Assembly: GCF_031755915.1 (NCBI RefSeq)
Contig: NC_083387.1
Location: 5,608,501 to 5,672,500 of the forward strand
Direction: 5' to 3'
DNA from: Ziziphus jujuba
Lineage: Eukaryota > Streptophyta > Magnoliopsida > Rosales > Rhamnaceae
DNA length: 64,000 bases
The position numbers were made by a program, and so were the translations under genes. The notes under the pieces were generated by a model. That model did not search any database. It saw only the letters and a list, made by a program, of their open reading frames with translations, and was not told where the DNA came from. This document shows, piece by piece, positions 11,036-23,417 of this stretch; within the stretch, counting starts at the first letter, position 1, and every line of letters starts with the position of its first letter.

Positions 11036-14000
11036 CAGATTTCCAACTCCAATTTTGCAGAGTCCAAACCAACCAATTCAATCACCGAATACCCATTTCA
11101 AGAATTAAAATTCAAATTTCTAATTCAATAACCAAATACACTCAAATACCGAAATCCCACATCCAAAATCCCCCAAAAAAAAAAACATAAAAACACTTTG
11201 CATCAACTAGATTTCGAAGCAAAAAGCAAACTTTAACCCCCCAGAAACCCTATGTTTCAACAAACTAATTCTGAGCCTACCAATTAGCTCCGAGGTGCTG
11301 AAACGAGAGCTTAATAGTAGAAGAGGAATTACAGGATCAAGATGATTGCAATAGATAAACAAGAGCAAAAACTGAAACTTATCGAATCAGGAACTGAAAT
11401 ACACAGCTTTTTAGCGAAATAAAGGGCAAGAATCCCGAATAATCAGTGAGTTCTATACGATCGGTTACGGATCGTTCGGGGAGCTAAATATACGAAAATA
11501 CAAAAACAAAATTGGAATAAAGAGGAAATTGAAAACAGAGATTCAGAAAAACGAGTAAGAAAAAATGAAAAACAAAAGAAGGACTTACTTGGAAATTTCG
11601 ATTTGTTGGCAAGAAAGACTGAGAATTTTGGTTTTAGTGTTTTCCTGAGAGAGAAGGAGAAGAGAAAATGAGGGGAAGGAGAAAAAAAAAAAAAAAAAAA
11701 GAGTAAAATAGGCCAAAGGGTGGGAAAGAGGAGGTGGCGCATGTTAGTAAACGTGAGCCTTGGGGTTGCCTCTTGTCGGTAGCCGATGGGATGTTGCCGC
11801 GTGGCAGTGTGAGAACGACGTGTCGGATTCAGGAAAATGATGTCATTCCTTAATTTACGATGCATGTATTGAAAATTCATTGCTTTTCTCGAATGACAAA
11901 TAGATTGATGGTTTTCAACATAAATAAATAAACAACAAAGGTGTACACGTGGTGGGCATGGATTGGGTGAAAAATAGGCCTATGGAGTCTGAGAAACGTG
12001 GAGTCAAATTATGGAGGTCTGATTGTTGCTAAATCTATTATTATATTTCTTTTTGAAATTATTTTCATTCGATTGGTGTACTGCGAATAGGAAAAGAAAA
12101 AATATAAAGAATTTATTCCTTTTTTTTTAATTTTTTTTAATCATCATCTTATACTGATTTTAATATAAAATTGAAAAAAAAAATATTTATATCCACTGAG
12201 AAGATCAAATAGAAGAAAACTAGAGCATGTCTATCATCTTATCTTTCAATAACATTTATAGTAATCAAGATTAAGTTTTAAAAGATAATTAAAGAGAGTA
12301 GGAATATTATTAAAATTGTTAAAGTTAAATTTTGTCTTCTTCCTCTTAATGTATGCTCTTAAACCAATCTACTAATTGATTTTTTTTTTTTTTGGTTTAT
12401 TTTTTCAACTTAAGGCCTCTTATAATTAAGTTCTCTATTACTTTATTCACATACCGTAAACATATTCTAACAATACACTGAATTACCAAAACAAATAATA
12501 ATAATGAACTGAATCTAAGTGAGGAAAAAAACAAGTTTCTGTTTTTTTTCTCTTCTCACCCATGTGGTTGTCTACCATATATGGACGACATTGCTTTAAA
12601 CCTTGACGCTGCCTGTTTGTTGAACGTGAATTTTTCGGACTACGACTTGCCCTGCAACTCGTTGTTTTATGGAACAACATATATATATAGATATATAATA
12701 TAATATACCATCAAATAATTTGGTACATGCATTATTAGGAAAAATATCAGTACATGAAATTAATTACTAACGGATGATCCAAATTATGGAAAATATGGAA
12801 TTAATCACACGGTTGAATTAGAATGTGAAAATATGGATCCAAGATCCAGAAAACTTTAAAAACAAATTATAAATAATCAAAAAAGGGAATCATAAATTGA
12901 TTAAAAGGTATAATACGAGGCTCCAATTTCTAGGGGAAAAAGATAGGCAGAGAGAAGTAAAATTAAGGGCGAAGATGTGACGGTCTTCAGGTCCTGCAAG
13001 CCACATGTGAGGGACATCATGAAGACGAACATGAACATGATCCTGCCTATGGGATTTGAGTAAATTCTTACTGCCCCACGTTCAACTTGTGCAATATCTA
13101 TATAAATGCTAATCAGAGAAGCTATACATACTATATACATGTATATATGATGCTTTCTTGGTCCTTTTTATATTTCTCATTACAATACATTTTTCAAAAA
13201 TACCTATCAAATAAGAAAAAAAGTTTACTTCGTAGAAAATATATAGCAAGAAACCTTATATTAAGTTGACGTGCAACATCGTGCTTATGCCCCAAATCTA
13301 GTAATAATGTATTAATGTTTGACAATGGTGTCGCTAGTCCATTGCTACAGATCTGCCTCTAATGGTCCATGGTCCAATGGTGACCTCCAACTACCATATA
13401 GCAAAGCCAAACATGGGTAACAGTTTAAACTATGAATTTGTTTTATTAAAACAATTAAAAAATATATATTACTTACCCACTTACAAATTCACTAAGCGTG
13501 CTTCATTTTGCCACTCTCTGTATGCTCTCTATATTCTTTAGTTCATTTAAAAATTAAAAAAAACTGAACCCACTAGTGTGTCTTCAATGGCTTTAGTTTT
13601 CTAATTTTTATACATATACTTCCATCACTAAATTCTGGGCCTTTGTTTTTTTGTACATTTTTTGCTTTAATTTGCTTTATCATCTTGGTTTAACTGTATG
13701 CTATTGTTTTTTCCAACTTGATTCAAATGAATCATTAGCTCAACCTCAAAGTACTACATTATTCAACTTTAGTGGCTTTGATCATAAAAATTTAAAAGTT
13801 AAAGGTATTGGAATCTTCCCTCTAGCTTTCCCAAAGTTGGAATTGGAATATCTCCTTTGATTACATAATGATGTGGAAGCCAACCATGATATCCTTCTTT
13901 CGAGAAACTATAAACACATTCTTCTTAACATCTAGTCAATCAGCTTAATTGTCCACAACTAATTTAATGCACTTCAAAAGGGGATTTCCATAAAAACTAA

Positions 14001-15435
14001 AAAATTAGAAGTAGCTATTTGATGGGGTCCAAGAAATTTTATGCTGTAATGCCTTTCCCTTTCAAGAGTTTACTAGGCTGGTTAAGAAGAAAATATTGGG
14101 AAACCACTTAGCAATAGGTTTTACTTTGCAATTTGTTTTGATTATCATATATTTATCACATTGCCATAGGATTGAAATAAAATGGTTGAGAAAACACACA
14201 AATATTGACATCTGCTTTCCAAAAAGCATTTGTTTTATACAAAGAATGTTAGCAAGATTTCTGCCCAAATGGATAAGACAAACATTCAACAATTACTATT
14301 GGGAAGTAAAGGGGTTAAGTGAGATGGTACAAGTTGATAATTTACTATAGGGATATATGAACCTTATTCAAACAAGATACTTAATATAATAATTAATATG
14401 AGATTTTATTGTTTTTTATAGTTATTAGATCGCATCAACTATTTAGATTTAAAATTATATTTATGTATTATTGAATCTCTATAAAATTCATTATCTCTAA
14501 ATAAAATTTTAAAATATATTTAAATTTATATTTAATTATTTTTAAATTTTAAATTCTAATCCTTATTATGATATAATAATTATTAAAAATAATATTGAAT
14601 CTTATTCAAGACTATTATAAAAATGTACTGGACTATATACATATATACATAACATAAAAGTTTTAATTCAACAAATAAGTAATAATCCTTGTATATATAG
14701 CGAATAGAATCATTTATTTTATATCACTTATTACTAACTTTACAAAATCTGACTCTCATTTACTTTTCAACAACCACAATTATTTTATTACTTATTACTA
14801 CATTTGACTCTCATTTATTTTTCAACAACCAAAATTATTTTAAATAAAAATTCGAGATGCAAAATTTGACATAAGTATGGCTCTAGTATTTTCCACTCGC
14901 GTTTCCTCCGAAGTAGTATGGTTCATTCTTGGAGTAAGAATTGCAGTCGAGTTTACTTAGTGCTTTTGTTTTGCCCCCATAAAGATGAAAATATTGTCTT
15001 CCAAAATTTAAAATAAAAAATAAAAAAATGAAAGTTTTTTCATTTGTCAATACATGGGTGCATTATTGATTTAAGCAGAGTCTGATTAAGTCTGCACGCC
15101 CAGCATGGAAGGAAGCAAATCCTTCTTGTGCTGGGAAGGTGGGCAACCAATAACTTGTCCCTCTTGGGGACTTTTACGATGACTCTACACCCACAAAACT
15201 CTCCCTCTTTGGCCACAAGTATATGTGGACGAGAAGAGAACCAAAGTCACTATTATATTAGATTTGGATGTCTATAATCTAATGTTTCGTACTTGATTTA
15301 TGTCGAAAATGAATGGGTAATCTTTCATGATGTTTAAAATCAAATGGTAGGTGATAGTGATTTGTGGAAGGACCAAATCTATAAGGAAAGGGAACAATGA
15401 TATCTACAAGTAGATGAACGAAGAAAATGGAAGAT
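11036..15435. other. intergenic, MUR3 upstream region and gene-poor DNA
   Basis: The first 650 bp should hold the MUR3 leader and a probable leader intron. A (A)n tract at about 11682-11700 and CACGTG at 11947-11952 lie in the promoter area. The rest is A+T-rich. 12223-12358 starts with GAGCATGTCT and ends with ATGTATGCTC, weakly like a small TTA/CTA-flanked MITE. An imperfect 64-bp tandem repeat lies at 14727-14845. Open frames at 12483-13269, 13651-13860 and 14062-14350 match nothing I know and look non-coding. Confidence 0.5.
14727..14845. repeat. imperfect tandem repeat of about 64 bp
   Basis: CTTATTACTA followed by TGACTCTCATTTA and TTTTTCAACAACCA-type sequence occurs at 14727-14790 and again at 14791-14845. 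The second copy has lost about 10 bp in the middle and carries a few substitutions. Confidence 0.8.
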
Positions 15436-15849
15436 TTATATCCTACCCAACAGAATTTTCATATGCTTAAAACTTAACAATGAAACAAATAAGAGAATTG
15501 ACATAAAAGCAATAAAAAACATCGTACGCGACCCTAACTTAGCAGGGGATTTAGTTATTTTAATCTTCCTCATCTTGTTGCTTCTTAAACGTCGTTTACC
15601 CAGCTTCACGTCTCCAAAGAAAATGTGAACTCCTGGATCTCTCATTTCCACTTCACTCGTATGCAAAATGGAATTGTTTGCCCCCTGAATGTTGTTGTTT
15701 ATATATATGTTGATGCAACAGCTTTCATGGGACTGATTTCCAGTGCTACCTCGACCAAGGAAAAATGCTGCGCCTGTGTTTTGGCCTTCTAAGTTGATTC
15801 CCTCGGAGGAGTCCTTGCTGGATGCAGGAGAGTTTTCCATTGTTGTCAA
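15436..15849 (-). CDS. small unknown protein with C-terminal membrane segment
   Basis: Open frame of 137 residues (134 from the second Met). Unlike the other short frames around it, it has balanced codon use and sensible protein architecture. A Ser/Gly-rich acidic N-terminus (about 1-40) leads to a Cys/Asn-rich core (ESCCINIYINNNIQGANN, then SEVEMRDPGVHIFFGDV), a strongly basic stretch (KLGKRRLRSNKMRKIK) and one hydrophobic segment (about 110-126, MFFIAFMSILLFVSLLS) near the C-terminus. This looks like a tail-anchored or type II single-pass membrane protein. I have an impression that the CCINIYIN...GVNNS core recurs in uncharacterised plant proteins, but I cannot verify it here. No intron is needed. 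Function unknown; a chance frame cannot be excluded. Confidence 0.55.
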   Translation of the reverse strand: MTTMENSPASSKDSSEGINLEGQNTGAAFFLGRGSTGNQSHESCCINIYINNNIQGANNSILHTSEVEMRDPGVHIFFGDVKLGKRRLRSNKMRKIKITKSPAKLGSRTMFFIAFMSILLFVSLLSFKHMKILLGRI

Positions 15850-16741
15850 TTTAGGCAGAGAATTAGAATTGCCAAATTTTTCCTTTTTTTATTTCTAGTT
15901 GAAGCGAATGCAACTTTATTTTTACTGTTTCTTGCTTCCTTGCTTGCATTATGCGTTTGGTATCTTGAATTTAGCTACAAATACAATGATAGGCAATGTC
16001 TCTCTCCGACGCACCTTCGACTAGAGTAACGAAAAGGGTACTGCAACAGCCTTGGCCTAGAGAAACGTCAATGTATAAACATAATGACTTTAGCCACCAT
16101 CTTCCCGCCAAAGAATCTTGTAGTTTACAATGGCTTATAACAAATTTTTTTTTTTTTTTTTCCGAAGAACGGCTTATAATATTGAAAATACATTCACAAT
16201 GCGTGACCGCACGAAAAGTATTATATATAACGGAAATTATAATATTATTGAAAAAGAAATTTGTGTCTACCCATTGAAACTACGGGTTCCATAAAGAGTA
16301 AAAGAATAAATAAAATAAAAAAAGAAATCCGAGCGGTTCAAATTCAGAACATGAAAGGAGCCAAAAGAAAGGTGAGATAATGCCATGAAAACAAATACAC
16401 AGAATTCTCTTCATAATTGCGGGCTCAAGACCATAATCCAAAATGCTTTAAAATTACAAATGCGATATTTTACTCAAATTATACAGGTCTGAAATCACAG
16501 AAGAATCATTCTCCATTCTTTATTGTTTTCCTAACTTTTAAACAAGCACCCCTGTGAAAACCTGTCGCAGCAAGGACAAACTTGTTATTAAATAAAAGAG
16601 ACAAAATCGTATCGGTATTAGAGAGAGATTTTCAATTTTGTTAAAGCACCATTAGTAAAAAAAATTCAAACCTGAATTAAAGTTAATTGGGTTGCCCTTG
16701 AACAAAAATGAAAACATTTGGGCATCAACAACCAGTGTTGA
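15850..16741. other. intergenic between the small membrane protein and NDUFA9
   Basis: 892 bp. The left part should be the promoter of the 15436-15849 gene and the right part (about 16400-16741) the NDUFA9 3' untranslated region. A poly-T run with short flanking repeats GGCTTATAA (16132-16140 and 16171-16179) resembles the small poly(A) insertions described elsewhere in the window. No gene is seen. Confidence 0.5.
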
Positions 16742-19700
16742 TCATGGCCAAGAATCGGGAGACACTCTTTCACTGATTGTAGAACCAAACTGGGGGCCAC
16801 CCTTACGATAGCAAATAAGAAACTCTATAGGGTATCCCTTCAGCTTGCGTGGCACAATTCCAAGATCATTGAAAGTCAAAGCTGCAAATGACACACTAAA
16901 TCAAAGCAGGAAAATGGAAAACTAGCCAAGTGCAGTAGGAAAATTCTGAAACAGTAGACATGAGAAGGAAGAATGACACTATTGTGCGGAATGATATACT
17001 CTTACCATTTTCTGACACGACGATATCATTACTTAGTGCAAGGATCTGATCAAGGTTGAAGATGTCGGGATTGGGTAATGGAAAGGGAACCTTATTAAGC
17101 AATATTTCCCGTGGCAATGCAATGGCCTGAAATCATTACACCCCAATATGTAGTCAATATTAATCCACCGATTAAAACACCAGAGAAAAGAAACAAAATA
17201 GTATGCCACCTTGCCAGCAACTAAAGTTTGAATAACACAACTTCTGAGGTATTTATGCTTTATGGATAATAGGGTTTAATTGTGAAAGTGCTGATAGATA
17301 ATACTTACAAATCACCATTGTTACATTTACAATATTACTCCAATTACAAAATTGTTTAAAGGGCTAACTTGGGGGTGAGTACACATAGCAAAACCAGGCA
17401 GTAAGACGTTTTATGTTATTAGCATCTGGCATCAAATATACTCCTAAATTATCAAAGGGTTGTATCTTTACCTTTGCGATTGGGAAAGGGACTTTCACAT
17501 AGCGAGGCCATTCTCGGATCACGTCATACATAATCTCCGCCTGCATTGCAGTTGTAGCTCAGTAACATTATTATGCAACATCTGAAAGAAGATGTTGAGA
17601 ACTTACCAATTCATGCACTGTAAATATCTCTGGCCCACCAAGTTCATAAACTTTTCCCATACTGGTGCCATCATCTTTTAAGGCAGCCATAATTGCAGCA
17701 GCAACATCAACAACATATACAGGTTGGATTCTGCAAGGAAAGTTTTCTCAGCAAAATATCTATTACAAAGTTAAAAAAGGGTATACAAAGTAATCGCAAC
17801 TTATAATTATAATCATCACCATATGACAAATGAAATTATAATTACACACTTTCAATTATTATATTGAAGACATACTTAGTAGATCCATCGCCCACGAGTG
17901 GCATAAAGCTATACTTCTTTGCAAATTGTGCCCAACGGTTCAGAATTCGATCTTCTGTACCGATCATTACAGCAGGTCTCAAAATTGTGGCCTTTCAAAG
18001 AAAAAAAAAATGTTTAAAACTTTGCTCACAAAATCCAATATCATGAAAGCAATAAGTCTAGACTCTGGACCATTTTAGCATCAAGCAAGCGAACAAGTCC
18101 ACAGGCATACTGTTAAACCCAAACCCATAAAAACAACATCCCACCAAGCTCTTATTTTCTCAAGTCTTTCCAAACTAACCTAAATACTGCCAATTGAGTA
18201 TAAATACAAATGATGATGAATCTACCTCAGGTATTTCTTCCATCACTGATTTCTCAGCGGCAGCTTTAGCCCTTAGCAATCTGGATGGAGATGATGCAGA
18301 TGCTCCTAAGCATGAAACTTGGATAAATCTCACAATACCACCATGTTCTTTAGCAATCTGCACAATATTAAAAAGTTGAGCTGCTGAATACATTTTATTA
18401 CCAAAAGAGAAAAAGGGCAAGGAGAGGGGGTTTCACCAAAAAGTGCAGGAACCTACTGTGGCAAGTTGTTCCGCCATTGAATGGTTCACTTCCTCAAAGC
18501 TATAGTTTCTTGTTTCATACTCCCTCCCTGCATAAGAATATTGATTTCAAGTGGACTCCAATAATTTTAACCTTTAAAATGAAAGTAGAAGCAAAGGATG
18601 CATACCAATAAGGTTAATAACTACATTAGCTCTTGCCATAACAGCTTTAATGGAAGCTTCATCTCTTGGATTATATTTCATTGGCACTATCTGAATGAGT
18701 AAATCATGAGGAGATCAGAAGCCTAGCAGACTGAAGCAATATATTCAGAACAACATAAACTGCAGTTCCAACCAAACGAAACACTTGCCCAATGTTTGCT
18801 ACTCTACCTGTCCCAAATCCCCCATCAGCTTAAGATGTCGATGGCTATCTTCAGACCCCCGAAAAGGAACTAATACTTGAGATCCCATCTTAGCTGGAAG
18901 AGCAGTAACAAATCAGCAAAAAACATGAACCAAAAAGGTTTAAAATACTAAAACCATGTGTAGTCTTAAACTAGAAATATAAAATATAGGTTACTAAAGA
19001 TTCAACTCACCAAGTTGTTGCACAACATAACGACCAAGGAACCCAGTTGCCCCAAAGACAGTAGCAACAATGCCACTGCAAGATACAATTCATTTGCCAA
19101 ACTATGTAAACAACCAAACTGGTAATGCTTATATTCCAAATAATTGTAACTATTAACTACACCTAACTAAACCACACTGAGGGCTTTGAGTCAAGCACAT
19201 TGTCTAGCCAGGTACAGTTTAGAATAGTTTTGGTGTCAACATTTGATATATTAGTATAGTATGAGAAGTTGCATTGCAAACACAAACTAACCCTCAGTTT
19301 GGCAACTTCGAAAATTATTTGTCAAGAGCTAATTTACCAGTTTCTCAGAGTCCACGACAGTAAAAAATAAAAAATAAAAATTCCTACATTTTCTTAGAAA
19401 GAAAAATAGCATAACAGATGAATGTTCACTTTCCTACATTTTCTAAGCATCCAAAAAGGGGATAAGCAATAATCAAATTTCATTGTTACCTAACAGATGA
19501 TCTTCCACCTGTGCCCTTGCGAACAAGGTGCCCCGCCCCCTTGGTGGCAAGAGTAGATCCGTACTTTGGATGATCAGCTCCATAATCTTCAGAAATTCAA
19601 TTCAAAATTAAGACCGCTTAAGGAATTGACCGTGTCAATAGGTTAAAAAGTTGCGATCACAAAACCCTAAAGAAATGGTGGAAATGAGGGCTTACAGTGA

Positions 19701-19789
19701 TCGGAAAGAGGGTAGATAGACTTGAGCGACGCGACTGAATGTGAAGGTCTCAGAGATTGGTGCCCTAGACGCCTCGAAATGGACTGCAT
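16742..19789 (-). CDS. NDUFA9: NADH dehydrogenase (ubiquinone) 1 alpha subcomplex subunit 9, mitochondrial
   Basis: Twelve exons, all GT-AG, give 399 residues: 19696-19789, 19490-19586, 19011-19075, 18808-18893, 18606-18690, 18457-18527, 18226-18357, 17876-17991, 17607-17730, 17472-17540, 17006-17126 and 16742-16881. The first 50 or so residues are Arg/Ser-rich without acid ([18 protein letters not shown]), a mitochondrial presequence. Residues 72-78 form the dinucleotide-binding GATGFLG loop of an atypical short-chain dehydrogenase fold. Later blocks include [29 protein letters not shown] and KVYELGGPE. This accessory 39-kDa subunit sits on the peripheral arm of complex I, binds NADPH structurally and stabilises the ubiquinone site. 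The neighbour MUR3 lies downstream on the same strand. A decayed MULE begins 311 bp upstream of the ATG, close to the site II motifs, so expression could differ from relatives lacking it. Confidence 0.94.
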
Positions 19790-19813
19790 CGTGCTCAGCT
19801 ACACTTGCACAGA

Positions 19814-19816
<3 letters not shown>

Positions 19817-19852
<36 letters not shown>
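19817..19852. repeat. (AG)18 microsatellite in the NDUFA9 leader
   Basis: Perfect AG tract starting about 28 bp upstream of the NDUFA9 ATG, so the transcript leader should carry a (CU)18 tract. It is probably polymorphic in length. Confidence 0.9.
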
Positions 19853-19855
<3 letters not shown>

Positions 19856-19952
19856 AAGGGAGAAAGAGCTAGCTCTGCGTTCAAGGGCCGGGTGAAGAAG
19901 AAGGAATTGTGCACGGGATGGTTTAGATTATGGGATTTGGATCGGAGTCCAA

Positions 19953-20000
19953 AGCCCAATTTTCTGTGTGGGCTCCTTTTTGGATTAATTCTATTGGGCC
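19953..20000 (-). promoter_or_regulatory. cluster of three site II motifs upstream of NDUFA9
   Basis: Three copies of the TGGGCY core within 48 bp: AGCCCA at 19953-19958 (TGGGCT on the minus strand), TGGGCT at 19969-19974 and TGGGCC at 19995-20000. Site II elements, bound by TCP factors, are a recognised feature of promoters of plant nuclear genes for mitochondrial respiratory subunits, which fits this gene. They lie 164-211 bp upstream of the ATG and only 100 bp inside the MULE end. Confidence 0.6.
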
Positions 20001-20090
20001 TCACTTTCTCGCTTCTGTGCTACTTCAATTGCTTGTTCTAGGGGCTATTAAATGGATCTATGAAACAATATCACGGGCTTTTCTTAACAA

Positions 20091-20099
20091 AATATTTAA
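20091..20099. repeat. left 9-bp target-site duplication of the MULE
   Basis: AATATTTAA directly precedes the first base of the element and is repeated exactly at 27470-27478. Nine bases is the usual Mutator-superfamily duplication length. Confidence 0.9.
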
Positions 20100-20210
20100 G
20101 GGTTATTTCGAAAAATAGCCACCCGTAACATGATCGTTGAAGAATAGCAAAAAAAATTTTTTATAAAAAAAGTAGCCACATTGGGATAAAAATATCATTG
20201 GTAAAATTGA
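20100..20210 (+). repeat. left terminal inverted repeat of the MULE
   Basis: Pairs with the reverse complement of about 27360-27469. The outer 25 bases match best (GAAAAATA(A/G)CCACCC in common); inner parts are A-rich and only roughly alignable, about two thirds identical by eye. Confidence 0.75.
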
Positions 20211-20584
20211 AAATTATGCAAAAGGCTTTTTTTTACCCTTTCTTTCTTCCTCTACACAGTCGTTTATATAAGGGTTTCTCTAACAGGCCACTTTTTGCAT
20301 CTCATCTCCTCTCACTCTCATTTTTTTGTATTTTCTCATATCTGAAACTAAACTCAGGTAAAAATTTTATCTTTTTTCTTATTAGATGAAAGTAAGGAAA
20401 TATATGTTTTTTTTCTTTTTTCTCTTTCTCTTTTTTCTTGTATTTTTTGTTAGTTTTGGAATTTTTAAGCTTTTTATTTAATATGGGTATGCAAGAAATT
20501 AATTTATAAGCTGTTATATATGATTTTAAAGATACTTAGGTGGCATATGGTTTGAAAATGGGAAAAATTTTGTGTAAAATTGAA

Positions 20585-20715
20585 AAATTGCGAAAAATAG
20601 TAACAACGGAGAAAATTTGGCGAAAAAGATGAACTTCCGCCATTTTCCTCCAGTTTGTCAGTTTTTGCAAGTTTTTCGCTAATTTTTTGCCAATTTTCTG
20701 CCGGTTTTCCGCCAG
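20585..20715. repeat. degenerate internal repeats left of the transposase
   Basis: On the minus strand this stretch is built from variants of CTGGCGGAAAA, CGGCAGAAAA, TTGGCAAAAAA, TAGCGAAAAA and CTGGAGGAAAA. The same family of short units recurs at 23776-23996 on the far side of the transposase frame. Confidence 0.55.
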
Positions 20716-20852
20716 TAGAAAAAAGCTATATTTGGCAGGAAAAAAAAAAAGAATCAACTTTTTTAATACAGTAATATGTTTGTTTAGTATTATTCAAAAT
20801 TTTATATATTTATTGATTTAGTTTAACGTTATTCATTTAATTTTGTAGTAAA

Positions 20853-23417
20853 ATGGAAGATGATGATATTGTAATTGCGGTTTTATATAATGGAACATTG
20901 GTACAAAATGATGGTGGTAATTGGGAAAATCGAAATGGTAAAAATATAATGGTTTCCGTCGGCAAGAGATGCACAAAATCAGAGTTAGATGATGAGATTT
21001 TTAATTCTATTGAGATAGATCGAAATGAATATTTGTTAAAGCTAAAATGGATATATGGACGATGTGCAGAAAAGTTGGATCCTACAGAAATACGATGTGA
21101 TAGGGATGTGAAATGCTTTCTTCAAGAAGTGAGGAATGGAGGGATGACAATGATGCGGCCTCCATTATATGTTGAGGTGATTTCGAAAGTTAAACATGTA
21201 TGTAGAAATGTTCATCAAACAGCATTTGCTTCGGATAGTGGGAGTAATCTTCATTCTTTTTCTTGTCCTCCAATTGGCATTCGTCTACCATAAGTTTCCG
21301 GTACTGAACCTATTCAGGCTACATCTCAGGAAATTATGGTTCAAGAAACAAAGTTTAGAGATCAAGTTGATGTTCATGGGGCCTGGACATCATTTAACAT
21401 CCATGAAGGAGTTGATGTTAGAGGTGACTATGCTGAACGGTTTCCTAATGATGAGGAGTATGAGCAGTTGCATAATATTGATCATGATGAGAATTACAAT
21501 GCAACAGGGGATGATGTTGATCATAATGATGTAGATTTTGATCATGAGTTGCCGGACAATGATAATGATATGCATCTTGAAATGAACAATGAAGGAGTTG
21601 ATGATGTTAGGGTTTATCGTGCTACAAGTGACCACATATCATCGAGCAACAAAAGTGGTTCTATGGCCATATTTTTGTCAAAGTTCACTGGCTGTGAGAG
21701 CATAGTAGTTGGACAATTATTTCGCAACAAATGTGACTTACAGAATAAACTGAGTATCTATTGCATGCAAGAAAATAAGGAGTTCAAGGTGACACGGCCA
21801 ACTACACAACGGTATGAGGTTGTATGCTTGGAAAATACTTGTAAATGGCGACTACGTGCAACCACATTTAAAAATGGAGAAATATTTATTGTGAGAAGTT
21901 TTGATAATGTACACAGTTGCTCGTTAGATATTGTGCATCGATAACATAAGTAGGCCAGTAGCCAGGTTATCGGGCAATGTATCAAATCTAAATATGAAGG
22001 TATTGCACGTGTTTACAAACCCAAAGAATTTCAACATGATTTTTTGCAGAAATATGGAGTAAATATAAGCTACAACAAAGCATAGAGAGGTAAAGAGTAT
22101 GCACTTAACAGTATTAGGGGATCTCCAGAGGAGAATTTTGCTAAGTTACCTACCTACTGTTATGAGTTAGTGTTGAAGAACCCTAGGACTGTTACACGTA
22201 TCAAAACAAACGACAATAACAATTTTGTATATTTCTTTATGGCGATTGGAGCAAGCATTAGGGGATTTAAATCCCACATAAGACCCGTGTTGGCTGTTGA
22301 TGCAACTACATTGAAAGGGAAATACAAAGGGTACATGTATATTGCATCGGGCATGGATGGCAATAAGCAAATATATCCTTTGGCTTTCGGCATTGGAGAT
22401 GGAGAGAACGAGTAAGCATATACATGGTCTTTCCAAAACCTCAAGGATGCCATCGGAGATTTTTTGGATTTGGTGTTTGTGAGTGATAGACACCCCGCTA
22501 TTGAAAGGGCATTACGCAAAGTTTTTCCCAATGCATACCATGTGTTGTGCATGTACCATATAATTAGAAATATTAAAGCAAATGGACATGCGAAAGATGA
22601 ATCAATAATACAATGTTTCATGCTCGCAGCTAGTGCATATTTGGTTGAAGATTTTGAGCTTTATATGGGGCAAATTGAGGCAAAAAACAGTAGGGCTGCC
22701 CAGTACATTCGATCATGTAACCCTACAAGGTGGGCACGTTATTTTTATCCATTTAGAAGGTACACTATCATGACCACCAATATTGCAGAAAGCATGAATG
22801 GCATTTTGCTAGATGCTAGAGAGATGCCAATAGTAGCATTAATATAGCACATACGGGATTTACTGCAAAGGTGGTTTTATGAGCGATGTACTGCAGGTGC
22901 AAAATTGACGAAACCTGTGACTAACCATATGGAAGAGCAACTCAAACTACGAAATTTGGAGTCCATCGGACTACGTGTGAAAGCCATTAATATGAATGAA
23001 TTTCTTGTGGAAGGTGGGAGTTTGAAAGGTACGGTTAATCTCCAATCAAAAACATGCTCATACAAAGTCTTCGATCTTGATCAATATCCTTGTGATCATT
23101 GTATTGCTACTTGCAGAGACCGCAAAATTGCTCCTTATGGCATGTGTTCTCATTACTACACCACGGATGCATATCGTGCAACTTATGCTGAGTCCATTTA
23201 CCCTTTGTTAGATGAAAAATAGTGGCATGCCTTGGATGACGTGGCAAGTCATATTGTTCTTCCATCAAGATGGACACGTAGGCGAGCCGGTCGGCCGAGG
23301 ATGCAACGCATACCATCCGAAGGTGAAGATGTTATTGGACGTAAATGTAGCCGATGCGGTGGTGTTGGACATTATAGGCAGAGATGTACGAATCCATTGT
23401 CTTATACTTGGAATTAG
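20853..23417 (+). pseudogene. MuDR-type transposase, seven internal stops
   Basis: One frame of 855 codons (mod 3 constant throughout) runs from MEDDDIVIAVLYNG to a CCHC zinc knuckle, with in-frame stops at 21291, 21942, 21951, 22083, 22413, 22845 and 23220. Domains: an N-terminal PB1-like part; the plant MuDR domain (about 21660-21940, VGQLFRNKCDLQNKLSIYC); the MULE DDE domain with VLAVDATTLKGKYKG (first Asp), FVSDRHPAIERAL (second Asp), an HVLCMYH motif and AASAYLVEDFELYMGQI carrying the likely third acidic residue; a SWIM finger (CSYKVFDLDQYPCDHCIATC), where the usual second Cys is Tyr; and the knuckle CSRCGGVGHYRQRC. The transposase would bind the terminal repeats and move the element. 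With this many stops no full protein can be made. No frameshift was found, and the stops look like transitions (see findings). Confidence 0.92.

Noticed and set aside
12223..12358. Possible small MITE with GAGCAT ends
   Set aside because: Only six terminal bases match and the flanking triplets differ (CTA and TTA); mentioned only as a hint.
13651..14350. Frames at 13651-13860 and 14062-14350
   Set aside because: No recognisable domain, AT-driven composition, no splice context; not supported as genes.
16132..16179. Possible seventh poly(A) micro-insertion (GGCTTATAA repeats)
   Set aside because: Only nine bases repeated and the tail is not flush with the repeat; too weak to list with the other six.
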